From Rhodoferax koreense (GTDB taxonomy: Bacteria > Pseudomonadota > Gammaproteobacteria > Burkholderiales > Burkholderiaceae_C), in NCBI RefSeq assembly GCF_001955695.1, contig NZ_CP019236.1, positions 4,464,001 through 4,528,000 on the forward strand: a stretch of DNA of 64,000 nt. Direction: 5' to 3'. The position numbers and the translations under genes were made by a program. A model generated the notes under the pieces. That model saw only the letters and a program-made list of their open reading frames with translations, was not told the DNA's origin and made no database searches. Position 1 is the stretch's first letter; each line of letters begins with the position of its first letter. Positions 56,426 through 64,000 of this stretch are shown one piece after another.

Positions 56426-57433
56426 ATGAGCCTATCGATCCCACGCAAGACACGAATCCTGCTCGCGGCGCTCTGCGCGGCGGCGTTGCCGGCCGCGCAG
56501 GTGCATGCGCAGACGCAAGCGGCCGCGGCCGCCTGGCCGACGCATCCGGTGCGGATCATCGTGCCTTTCACCACGGGTGGCCTGGCCGATACCCTGGCGC
56601 GCGGCATTGCGCAGGAACTCGCCCGCGAATGGCCCCAGCCGGTGCTGGTCGAAAACAAGCCCGGCGCCAACACCATCATCGCCGCCGAATACACGGCCCG
56701 CGCGCCCGCCGATGGCTACACGCTGCTGCTGGCCAACGACCCGACGCTGTCGTCCAACCAGTACCTCTACAGCAAGCTGCCGTACGACCCGGTCAAGGAC
56801 TTCGTCCCGGTCATCAACGTCGCCGAAACCCAGCAACTGCTGGTGGCCGGCCCGGCGTTTTCCGGCAGTTCGCTGGCCGACCTGATCGCCGCCGCGAAGG
56901 CCAAGCCCGGGGAAGTGAGTTACGGCACCTTCGGCGCCGGCAGCAAGGCACACATCGACTCCGAGGCTTTCGCGCGCCAGGCGGGCGTGAAGATGCTGCA
57001 CGTGCCGTACAAGGGCGTGGCCGACGTGGTGCCGGCCCTGCTGGGCGGCCAGATCCAGATCGCCGTGACCGGCGTGCAGCCGGTGCTGCAACTGATCAAC
57101 AGCGGCCAGCTCCGCGCCCTCGCCCTGGCCGCGCCGCAGCGCAGCCCGATGCTGCCGAACGTGCCCACCTTCACCGAGGCCGGCCTGCAGGGCTTCGAGG
57201 CCAGCGCCTGGTTTGGCCTGGTCGCACCCTCGGCCACGCCGCGGGCCGTGGTCGACAAGGTCGCCGCCGACGTGGCGCGCATCATCGCCAAGCCTGAGTT
57301 CCAGAAGAAATACGTGACAGGGGTCGGCCTGGCCCTGCTGAACCAGGGGCCGGATGCATTTGCCGCCTTCCTGCACAAGGATCGCGCTGCCTACGCCCTG
57401 CATGTGAAGAACATCAACGTGAAGCTGGACTGA
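56426..57433 (+). CDS. Bug-family (TctC) periplasmic binding protein, first of three
   Basis: A 335-residue tripartite-tricarboxylate-type solute-binding protein. The signal peptide ends VHA-QTQ. The Bug core reads WPTHPVRIIVPFTTGGLADTLARGIAQEL, VENKPGANTIIAAEYTARAPADGYTLL and SKLPYDPVKDFVPV. Bug ligands are typically carboxylates held by main-chain contacts, so the ligand is not predictable. AGGAGA precedes the ATG at 8 bp. No TctA/TctB membrane genes are nearby. Second Bug gene starts 10 bp later. Confidence 0.93.
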   Translation: MSLSIPRKTRILLAALCAAALPAAQVHAQTQAAAAAWPTHPVRIIVPFTTGGLADTLARGIAQELAREWPQPVLVENKPGANTIIAAEYTARAPADGYTLLLANDPTLSSNQYLYSKLPYDPVKDFVPVINVAETQQLLVAGPAFSGSSLADLIAAAKAKPGEVSYGTFGAGSKAHIDSEAFARQAGVKMLHVPYKGVADVVPALLGGQIQIAVTGVQPVLQLINSGQLRALALAAPQRSPMLPNVPTFTEAGLQGFEASAWFGLVAPSATPRAVVDKVAADVARIIAKPEFQKKYVTGVGLALLNQGPDAFAAFLHKDRAAYALHVKNINVKLD

Positions 57434-57443
57434 GGAGGCCGCC

Positions 57444-58436
57444 ATGACCGCTTCGCTGCATCCGCGCCGGCGCTCGATTCTCGCCGCCCTGCCCGCCCTC
57501 GCCGCCCTGGCTGGCGGCGCCATCGCGCAGTCCGCCGCCTGGCCTGGCCGTCCGGTCAGGATCATCGTGCCGTTTGCGGCTGGCGGCACGGTGGACATCG
57601 TGTCGCGCCTGCTGGCCGAACGGCTCGGCGCGTCGCTGGGCCAGCCCTTCATCGTCGAGAACAAACCCGGCGCCGGCGGCAACCTGGGCACCGAGCTGGT
57701 CGTGCGCGCGCCGGGTGACGGCTACACGCTGCTCATCAGCGGCAGCCCGAGCATCGCCGTCAACCCCCATCTGTACAAAGGCCTGGCGTACGACCCGATC
57801 ACCGATCTCGCCCATGTGGCGCTGATCGCCACCGCGCCCAATCTGCTGGTGGTCCACCCGGCGCTTCCGGTGCGCAGCGTGGCCGAACTGGTGGCGCTGG
57901 CCAGGGCCAAGCCCGACACGCTGAGCTTCTCGTCGGCCGGCAACGGCACCAGCGGGCACCTGGCCGGCGAGCTGTTCAAGCGGCAGGCGCAGATCGAGGT
58001 GCAGCATGCGCCCTTCAAGGGCCAGGCGGACGCCATCACCGGCGTGATCCGCGGCGACGTGGCCTTCGCGTTCGTCACGCTGGCTGGCACCTTGCAGCAG
58101 GTGCAGGCGGGCCGGCTGCGCGCCATTGCGATCAGCAGCAAGACGCGTAGCGCGCTGGCCCCCGAAGTCCCCACGGTGGCGCAGTCCGGCTTCCCCAACT
58201 TCGAGGCGCTGGCCTGGTACAGCATGGAAGCGCCCAGGACCACACCGCCGGAGGTCGTGTCGCACCTGGTGCGCGAGGTGGACAAGGCCATGAAGGAGCC
58301 CGCCATGCGGGAGAAGCTCAATGCCCTTGGCGCCGAACCGAGCTTCCTGGCCGGACCGGCCCTTCTCGACTTCATTCGCCAGGATTCGGCGCGTTGGGGC
58401 CAGGTGATCCGCGATGCCAATGTCACCACAAACTGA
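57444..58436 (+). CDS. Bug-family (TctC) periplasmic binding protein, second of three
   Basis: A 330-residue paralogue of the preceding protein. Signal segment SILAALPALAALAGGAIAQS, then WPGRPVRIIVPFAAGGTVDIVSRLLAERLGA, NKPGAGGNLGTELVVRAPGDGYTLL and KGLAYDPITDLAHVALIA. The loops that line the pocket differ from those of the first copy (VVHPALPVRS versus VAGPAFSGSS), suggesting a different ligand. GAGGAGG lies just before the ATG. Its stop is one or two bases from the cycloisomerase-type gene start. Confidence 0.93.
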   Translation: MTASLHPRRRSILAALPALAALAGGAIAQSAAWPGRPVRIIVPFAAGGTVDIVSRLLAERLGASLGQPFIVENKPGAGGNLGTELVVRAPGDGYTLLISGSPSIAVNPHLYKGLAYDPITDLAHVALIATAPNLLVVHPALPVRSVAELVALARAKPDTLSFSSAGNGTSGHLAGELFKRQAQIEVQHAPFKGQADAITGVIRGDVAFAFVTLAGTLQQVQAGRLRAIAISSKTRSALAPEVPTVAQSGFPNFEALAWYSMEAPRTTPPEVVSHLVREVDKAMKEPAMREKLNALGAEPSFLAGPALLDFIRQDSARWGQVIRDANVTTN

Positions 58437-58437
58437 A

Positions 58438-59520
58438 ATGCGCCTGGCCAACTACGGGTTGTACCGCTACCGGCTGCCGTACGCGCGACCGGTGCGCTGG
58501 AGCGACGTCGTCGAGGAGGCGGCCGAGTTCCTGCTGCTGCGCATCACCTGCGCGCAGGGACTGGCGGGCGTGGCCGAGATGACCATCAAGCCGACCTGGA
58601 CCGGCGCGTCCCTGCGCAGCCTGGTCGCTTCGCTCGAAGACGTGTTCCTGCCGCTGTTGAAGAAGCTGGACCTGTGCGACCCGGCGGCCGTGCGCGCCCG
58701 CCTGGAGGGCATTCCCGAGAACCACGCGGCCAAGGCCCTCGTCGACAACGCGGTGTGGGACCTGCAAGCCGCCGCGCGCGGTGGGCCGCTGCACCGCGCA
58801 TGGGGTGGCGCGCCGGAGGTCCCGCTGTCCTTCACCGTGACGCGGCAGACCCCCGCGCGGATGGTGGCCGAGGCTGTGGCCATGGTCGAACGCCACGGCT
58901 TCAAGACGCTCAAGATCAAGGGCGGGCAGGGTCTTTCCACGGACGTCGAAGCCATGCACGGCCTGCGCCACGCGCTGGGCAATGGGACGCGGCTCTATGT
59001 GGATGCCAACGGCGCTTATGCCCCGACAGAAGCGGGTGCCTACGCCCGGGCCATGGCCGATGCCGGCGCCGAGGTGGTGGAAGACCCGTGCGCGTTTGCG
59101 CCGGATGCGACATTCACGCGGCTGCAGGCGGCGTCTCCCGCGCCGGTGTTGGTCGATTTCTACTGCGCCTCGCCACGCGACATGGCGCTCTACATAGCGG
59201 CCGGCGCGCGCGCCTTCAGCCTCAAGCCCGGCCGGCTGGGCCTGAGCGACACGCGCGCCATGGCGGCGCTGGCCCGCGCCTCAGGCTGCCGCACGGTGGT
59301 GGGCATGTTCGGCGAGAGCGCGCTTGGCACGTTGGCCGCGCTGCAGCTATCGACCACCCTGCCCCCCGGTTCGCTGCCCGCCGAAAACAGCTGGTTCCTG
59401 GCGATGACGCAGCAGATCCTGGTTTCGCCGCTGGTCATCACGCAGGGCTCGATACGGCTGCCCGATGCGGCCGGCAGCGCCGGCTTGATCGACTGGAACC
59501 GACTCGAGCCATTGACATAA
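58438..59520 (+). CDS. Muconate-cycloisomerase-subgroup enolase superfamily enzyme
   Basis: A 360-residue enolase-superfamily protein. Metal ligands are D189 (YVDANGAY), E215 (VEDPC) and D240 (LVDFY). Bases are the KXK pair K159/K161 (TLKIKGG) and K263 (SLKPGRLG), the set used by the muconate lactonizing subgroup. The C-terminal GMFGESALGTLAALQL matches that subgroup's barrel end. Likely cycloisomerisation, syn-elimination or racemisation of a carboxylate; cycloisomerase plus a dienelactone-type hydrolase suggests lactone chemistry. Start is uncertain: in-frame ATGs at 58414 and 58420 overlap the Bug gene and are equally possible. Confidence 0.88.
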   Translation: MRLANYGLYRYRLPYARPVRWSDVVEEAAEFLLLRITCAQGLAGVAEMTIKPTWTGASLRSLVASLEDVFLPLLKKLDLCDPAAVRARLEGIPENHAAKALVDNAVWDLQAAARGGPLHRAWGGAPEVPLSFTVTRQTPARMVAEAVAMVERHGFKTLKIKGGQGLSTDVEAMHGLRHALGNGTRLYVDANGAYAPTEAGAYARAMADAGAEVVEDPCAFAPDATFTRLQAASPAPVLVDFYCASPRDMALYIAAGARAFSLKPGRLGLSDTRAMAALARASGCRTVVGMFGESALGTLAALQLSTTLPPGSLPAENSWFLAMTQQILVSPLVITQGSIRLPDAAGSAGLIDWNRLEPLT

Positions 59521-59543
59521 GAAAAACCCAAGGAGACAACACG

Positions 59544-60560
59544 ATGAAGCATATAAAAATGAAAGCCCACCCCACGCGCCGCCTGCGCCGCCTGGCCCTG
59601 TCCCTGCTCGGCCTGCTGGCGATGGGCGTGGCCACGGACGGGATCGCGCAGCAGCCTGCCCCCGCTTTCCCCAGCAAGCCGATCCGCTTCATCGTGCCCT
59701 ACCCGCCCGGCGGCGGCACGGACATCGTGGCCCGGCTCGTGGCCGCCAAGATGAGCACTGCACTCGGCCAGCCGGTGCTGGTGGACAACAAGCCCGGCGC
59801 CAGCACCATCATCGGCACCGAGATGCTGGCCAGGGCCGCGCCCGATGGCTACACCCTGGGCATGATCACCGACTCGCACGCGATCAACCCCGTGTTCTTC
59901 CCCAAGCTGCCCTACGACTCGGTGAAGGACTTCGAGCCGGTCTCCCAGCTGGTGTTCGTGCCGTTGGTGCTGGTGGCCCATCCGTCGCTCAACGTGAAGA
60001 CCGTGCCTGAACTCATCGCTGCCGCGAGGCTCAAGCCGGGGCGCATCAACTACGCGTCCATCGGCAACGGCACGCCGCACCAGATCTCGATGGAGTGGCT
60101 CAAGTCGATGGCCGGCATCAGCATGACGCACATCCCGTACAAGGGCGTGGCACCCGCGCTGACCGACCTCGTGGCCGGCCAGGTCGACGTGATGTTCACA
60201 GGCACTTCGTCGGCCGGACCGTATGTGAAGGCGGGCAAGCTGAACGCGCTGGCCGTGTCCAGCGCCAAACGCCAGCCGACCTTTCCCGACACGCCCTCGG
60301 TGGCCGAGCAGGGCCTGCCCGAATTCGATTTCATGACCTGGTACGGCACGGCCCTGCCGGCTGGCACGCCGCCGGCCATCGTGCAGCGCATGAGCCAGGA
60401 GATCGCCGCCGCACTGAACCAGCCCGATGTGCGGGAACGCCTGGCCGCGCTGGGCGTGGTCGGTGCGCCGTCGTCGCCGGCCGACTTCGGCGCCTTCATC
60501 CAGAGCGAGTCGCAAAAGCTCGGCCGCATCGTCGCCGCCACCGGCGTCAAACCGGAATGA
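59544..60560 (+). CDS. Bug-family (TctC) periplasmic binding protein, third of three
   Basis: A 338-residue binding protein. N-terminal basic segment then hydrophobic signal (LALSLLGLLAMGVATDGIAQ). Core FPSKPIRFIVPYPPGGGTDIVARLVAAKM, VDNKPGASTIIGTEMLARAAPDGYTLGMI and KLPYDSVKDFEPVSQLV. Distinct from the other two around the pocket (TDSHAINPVFF). AAGGAGAC precedes the ATG. The stop overlaps the CoA-transferase start by 4 bp, which ties binding protein and activating enzyme together. Confidence 0.93.
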   Translation: MKHIKMKAHPTRRLRRLALSLLGLLAMGVATDGIAQQPAPAFPSKPIRFIVPYPPGGGTDIVARLVAAKMSTALGQPVLVDNKPGASTIIGTEMLARAAPDGYTLGMITDSHAINPVFFPKLPYDSVKDFEPVSQLVFVPLVLVAHPSLNVKTVPELIAAARLKPGRINYASIGNGTPHQISMEWLKSMAGISMTHIPYKGVAPALTDLVAGQVDVMFTGTSSAGPYVKAGKLNALAVSSAKRQPTFPDTPSVAEQGLPEFDFMTWYGTALPAGTPPAIVQRMSQEIAAALNQPDVRERLAALGVVGAPSSPADFGAFIQSESQKLGRIVAATGVKPE

Positions 60561-61747
60561 GCGCGGCCACCGCCAAGGGCCCGCAGGTGCTGGCCGGATG
60601 CCGGGTGCTCGACCTGGGCAGCTTCATCACGGCGCCGTATGCGGCGATGCTGCTCGGCGAGCTCGGCGCCGACGTGATCAAGATCGAGAAGCCCGGCACG
60701 GGCGACCCGTTCCGCGCCTTCGGCAGCGGCCTGTACAGCTCGCACTTCCAGGCGCACAACCGCAACAAGCGCAGCGTGGCGCTCGACTTCACCAAGCCTT
60801 CGGGCCGGGCCGCGCTCGATGCCCTGGTGGCCACTGCCGACGTGCTGCTGATCAACGTGCGGCCCGGCGTGGAAGAACGCCTGGGCGTGGACGCCGCACG
60901 GCTGCAGGCCTTGAACCCGCGGCTCGTGCATTGCGCCATCACCGGCTACGGCGCCAGCGGCCCCTATGCCGAACGCCCGGCCTACGACAACGTGGGCCAG
61001 GCGCTGTCGGGCTGGCTGTCGATGTTCCACGAAGGCCCGGACGCGCGTGTGGCCGGGCCGGCCGTGTCCGACGCCCTGACCGGCCTGTTCGCCGCCTTCG
61101 GCATCGTGTCGGCCCTGCTCGAGCGCGAGAAGACGGGCCGCGGCCGCCAGGTGGAGGTGAGCATGCTGGAGGCCACGCTGGCCTTCGCCACGGAGCCGCT
61201 GGGCAAGCTGTTCGCCAGCGGCCAGCCCGTGCCGTTCTATGCCCGCTCGGCGGCCTCGCAATCCTTCATCGTGACCTGTGCCGACGGCCAGCGCATTGCG
61301 CTGCACCTGTCCTCGCCCGACAAGTTCTGGAAAGGTTTGCTCCGGGCCATCGGCCGCGAAGACCTGGCGCAGAAATACCCCGACCGCGCGGCGCGGGTGG
61401 CGGGTTACGACGCGCTCGCCATCGACCTGGCGCAAGCCTTCGTCACCCAGCCGCGGTCCCACTGGCTACCCTTGCTGGAGGCCTGCGACGTCCCGTTCGC
61501 GCCGGAGCGGCGCCTGCAGGACCTGGCCGACGACCCGCAGGTGCAGCACCTCGGCGTGTTCTATGAACTCGAGCACCCCCGCTACGGCCCGGTGCGCGCC
61601 GCTCACCGGCCGGTGCGCTACGACGGCGACCAGCGCAGCGACTTCCTGCCGCCGCCCGACCTGGGCGAACACACGCTGGAAGTGCTGCGCCGCGCCGGGC
61701 TCAGCGAAGAGACACTCGCACGGCTGTCGAAGGAAGGTGCCATCTGA
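60557..61747 (+). CDS. CaiB/BaiF (class III) CoA-transferase
   Basis: A 396-residue family III CoA-transferase moving CoA between organic acids. The conserved catalytic Asp172 lies in AGPAVSDALTGLFAAFG. N-terminal VLDLGSFITAPYAAMLLGELGADVIKIE and RNKRSVALDFTK are typical. The family includes formyl-CoA, mesaconate, itaconate and benzylsuccinate CoA-transferases; the acid cannot be chosen from sequence. A second route of CoA activation beside the AMP-forming ligase suggests two substrates or recycling of CoA. One-base overlap (TGATG) with the next gene. Confidence 0.93.
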   Translation: MSAATAKGPQVLAGCRVLDLGSFITAPYAAMLLGELGADVIKIEKPGTGDPFRAFGSGLYSSHFQAHNRNKRSVALDFTKPSGRAALDALVATADVLLINVRPGVEERLGVDAARLQALNPRLVHCAITGYGASGPYAERPAYDNVGQALSGWLSMFHEGPDARVAGPAVSDALTGLFAAFGIVSALLEREKTGRGRQVEVSMLEATLAFATEPLGKLFASGQPVPFYARSAASQSFIVTCADGQRIALHLSSPDKFWKGLLRAIGREDLAQKYPDRAARVAGYDALAIDLAQAFVTQPRSHWLPLLEACDVPFAPERRLQDLADDPQVQHLGVFYELEHPRYGPVRAAHRPVRYDGDQRSDFLPPPDLGEHTLEVLRRAGLSEETLARLSKEGAI

Positions 61748-62931
61748 TGGACTTCGCCATTCCCGAAGAACTGCGCATGCTGCGCGACTCGGCCCGGCGC
61801 TTCGTGCAACAGGAACTGCTGCCGCTGGAGCCGCTGTACGCCAACGAGGCCGACATCCCCGACGACGTGCGGGCCCGTCTGCAGGCCCGGGCCAAGGCGC
61901 TCGGCTTCTGGGCCTTCGACCTGCCCGAAGCCGTGGGCGGTGGCGGCGTCGGCTACCTCGGCATGTGCCTGGTGTTCGAGGAACTCGCGCGCTGCACCGT
62001 GCCCTCGTTCCGTGCGCCGACCGTGTTCACGCCCTACCTCGGCTCGGTGCTGTTCAGCTGCACGCCCGAGCAGCAACAAAAGTATCTTCACCCGGTGATT
62101 GCGGGCGACAAGCGCACCTGCTTCGCGCTCACCGAAGCCAACGGCGGCTCCGACCCCTCGCAGATGCGCACCATGGCCGTGCTGGAGCAGCGCGCCGACG
62201 GCGAGCACTACCGCATCAACGGTAACAAGATCTTCATCACCGGGGCCGACAAGGCCGATTTCGTGCAGCTCTTCGCGCGTACCGGAGAAGACAAGGGTGC
62301 CGCCGAGGTCTCGTGTTTCCTCATCGACCGCGGCACGCCCGGCATGCGGCTTGGGCAGAACTTCGAGCTCATGTCGCCCGATCGGCCCTGGGAACTCATG
62401 TTCGAAGACGTGTGCGTGCCCGCCTCGCAGATGGTGGGGCGGCGTGGCCAGGGCTGGGAACTGGCCCGCAGCTTTCTCGACGTAGGCCGACTGATCCACG
62501 GACCCAAGGCCATCGGACGCGCCGAACGCGCGCTGGAGATGGCCATCGACTACGCCAGGCAACGCAAGACCTTCGGCGAACCGCTGGCCAACCGCCAGGC
62601 GATCCAGTGGATGATCGCCGATGCGTCGGTCGAACTGAACGCGGCGCGCCTCATGACCTACCACGCCGCCTGGAAGGCGGACCAGGGCATGAACTTCCAC
62701 GTCGAAGCCTCGCAGGTGAAGCTCTACGCCGACGACATGTACCTGCGCGTGGTCGACCGTGCGATCCAGATCCACGGCGGCATGGGACTCTCACGCGAAC
62801 TGCCGCTGGAGCTGATGTACCGCGATGCGCGCAGCCGCACCATCACCGAAGGCTCCTCCGAGATGCAGCGGACCATCATCGCGCGGGAAATGCTGTCGGG
62901 GAAGTCGGGGGTGAATCGGGTTTCAGGGTAG
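61747..62931 (+). CDS. Acyl-CoA dehydrogenase (second of two in the operon)
   Basis: A 394-residue FAD enzyme, diverged from the first copy. Motifs: CFALTEANGGSDPSQMRTMAV, FELMSPDRPWELMFEDVCVPASQ, KTFGEPLANRQAIQWMIADASVE and IHGGMGLSRELPLELMYRDARSRTITEGSSE. The catalytic Glu position reads RELPLE rather than TEYPVE. Sequence near PDRPWELMFEDVCVP differs from short-chain enzymes (replaced KMG.R) and suggests a branched or larger acyl group. It is the last gene of the operon; a convergent LysR gene ends 77 bp beyond. Confidence 0.92.
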   Translation: MDFAIPEELRMLRDSARRFVQQELLPLEPLYANEADIPDDVRARLQARAKALGFWAFDLPEAVGGGGVGYLGMCLVFEELARCTVPSFRAPTVFTPYLGSVLFSCTPEQQQKYLHPVIAGDKRTCFALTEANGGSDPSQMRTMAVLEQRADGEHYRINGNKIFITGADKADFVQLFARTGEDKGAAEVSCFLIDRGTPGMRLGQNFELMSPDRPWELMFEDVCVPASQMVGRRGQGWELARSFLDVGRLIHGPKAIGRAERALEMAIDYARQRKTFGEPLANRQAIQWMIADASVELNAARLMTYHAAWKADQGMNFHVEASQVKLYADDMYLRVVDRAIQIHGGMGLSRELPLELMYRDARSRTITEGSSEMQRTIIAREMLSGKSGVNRVSG

Positions 62932-63008
62932 CGGAAGGACACGGCAACGAGCCCGTGCAACGCGATCCGGCCGACTGGCGCATCTCTCAACCAACATTGA
63001 CGGCTTTG

Positions 63009-63998
63009 TCATGACCGATTCTTTGCAAGATCCAAACCCAACGCCGAATCGTGGTCCGCAATCGTGCGGATCACGTCCATGAAGGCCAGTGCGGCTGGAC
63101 TCGGTGGCTCGCCTTGCAGCGTGATCAGCCCGAAATCGGGCATGTGGTCGGGAAGGTCTGCCGCGATGCGCGTCAGAAGCCCGCGTCGCACATATTTGTC
63201 CACCAGCGCGGCCGGTTGCAGCGACAACATCTTTGTGCTCTGCATCAGTTCCACCGCGAACAGAAACGACGGCGTCTCGACAATGCCCGAGGTCAGCGAC
63301 AGGCCCGCGCGGCTGAAGACGTCATCCGACACCTTGCGCAGCGCCGTGGACGTCGGATAAAGAATCCAGGGCCAATTGGAGAGTTCCGTCAGCCCAGCCA
63401 CATTGGGCCCGCGCAGCGGATGGTGCACGCCCGCGGTGATCTGCAGCCCTTCGCCAGCCAGCCTTTCGTACTGGAACTGGTTGCGCTGCGATTCGTCGGT
63501 GAAGCGGCCGATCATCACATCGATCTTGCGTTCGGTCAGCCACACGATCAGCTGGTCGCTGCTCTGCTCCAGCACCTTCAACACCAGCAGGGGCCGCAGG
63601 CGCTGGAGCTCGGCCACTGCGGCAATCAGCAGGTGCGCCGCCGAACCCGAGATGGCGCCCACCGACAGATGGCCATGGCCGCCCTGTTTCAGCGTGCTGA
63701 ACTCGTCGACAAACTTGCGGTGACCATCCAACGCCGAGTGGGCATAACGCAATGTGAAAAGTCCTAGCTCGTTCGGCCGCATGCCGCGCGGCAGACGATC
63801 GAACAAACGCGATTCCAGTATGTCCTCGATGTCCATCAGGATCTTGGTCGCCGCGGGCTGCGTCATGTGCATTTGCTCAGCCGTCAGCCGCAAGTTGCGC
63901 GTATTTCCCAGAATGTCGAGAAACTGCAAGTGCCGGAAACGGAGACGCGAGACCTGCGTCAACACCAAGGGTTTACAAGTAGTCTGGTCTGGACTCAT
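63009..63998 (-). CDS. LysR-type transcription regulator at the operon's far end
   Basis: A 329-residue LTTR. The N-terminal HTH (FLDILGNTRNLRLTAEQMHMTQPAATKILMDIEDILESRLFDRLPRG in outline) and effector domain (HLSVGAISGSAAHLLIAAVAELQRLRP) fit the GbpR/PcaQ-like branch. It faces the catabolic operon, ending 77 bp from it. Its own divergent target, if any, lies outside the window, since its start is 2 bp from the edge. It may therefore regulate genes beyond the window rather than this operon. The start MSPDQTTCKPL is the first Met; MTQ-type internal starts would cut the HTH. Confidence 0.9.
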   Translation of the reverse strand: MSPDQTTCKPLVLTQVSRLRFRHLQFLDILGNTRNLRLTAEQMHMTQPAATKILMDIEDILESRLFDRLPRGMRPNELGLFTLRYAHSALDGHRKFVDEFSTLKQGGHGHLSVGAISGSAAHLLIAAVAELQRLRPLLVLKVLEQSSDQLIVWLTERKIDVMIGRFTDESQRNQFQYERLAGEGLQITAGVHHPLRGPNVAGLTELSNWPWILYPTSTALRKVSDDVFSRAGLSLTSGIVETPSFLFAVELMQSTKMLSLQPAALVDKYVRRGLLTRIAADLPDHMPDFGLITLQGEPPSPAALAFMDVIRTIADHDSALGLDLAKNRS

Positions 63999-64000
63999 TA

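Overview
The window is GC-rich bacterial chromosome, read here as a member of the Burkholderiales, most likely Comamonadaceae (Variovorax/Polaromonas/Rhodoferax-like). The evidence is the gene order lolB-ispE-tRNA-Gln-prs-rplY-pth, the surE-pcm-nlpD-rpoS block, System II cytochrome c assembly (ResB/CcsB) with cytochrome c4, several Bug-type solute-binding proteins, and REP-like repeats of a kind I associate with that family. I see no insertion sequence, prophage, CRISPR array or plasmid function. Genes are densely packed with many 4-bp ATGA overlaps, and the largest gap is about 276 bp.

Layout. 1-8.2 kb: methionine-sulfoxide repair (msrQ start, msrP), cytochrome c maturation (resB-ccsB), cytochrome c4, the ribosome-assembly GTPase EngB and two lipid A acyltransferases. 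8.2-13.4 kb: metK behind a structured leader that can pair with its own ribosome-binding site, a Bcr/CflA exporter, galE, and an uncharacterised membrane-GAF protein with a small partner. 13.4-25.4 kb: tRNA(CAT), hrcA, nadK, recN, rapZ, then mutY-dynamin-like GTPase-mutM, a TPR protein, lolB and ispE. 25.5-28.5 kb: tRNA-Gln, prs, rplY, pth and a ferredoxin.

28.6-35.6 kb is an accessory catabolic region: an amidase, an Asp/Glu-racemase-fold protein lacking both catalytic cysteines, a metal-dependent amidohydrolase and a complete TRAP transporter. They are arranged around an AT-rich control region with a perfect palindrome overlapping a consensus -35 box. 35.7-47.7 kb returns to core functions: pncC, a phosphatase, a universal stress protein, lolA-ftsK, a Crp-family regulator, trxB, rpoS-nlpD-pcm-surE and a quinone oxidoreductase. 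A PAS-GGDEF-EAL signalling protein follows.

50.6-64 kb is a second accessory region: an eleven-gene, apparently single operon, divergent from one LysR regulator and convergent with another. It encodes a citryl-CoA-lyase-like protein whose catalytic Asp is replaced by Thr, two acyl-CoA dehydrogenases, a dienelactone-hydrolase-like enzyme, a MaoC hydratase, an acyl-CoA ligase, a CaiB/BaiF CoA-transferase, a muconate-cycloisomerase-type enolase-superfamily enzyme and three Bug binding proteins. No thiolase or hydroxyacyl-CoA dehydrogenase is present. I infer uptake, CoA activation, desaturation, hydration and C-C cleavage of an unknown (cyclic or branched) organic acid.

The most novel-looking items are the metK leader, this CoA-dependent operon and the cysteine-less racemase homologue.
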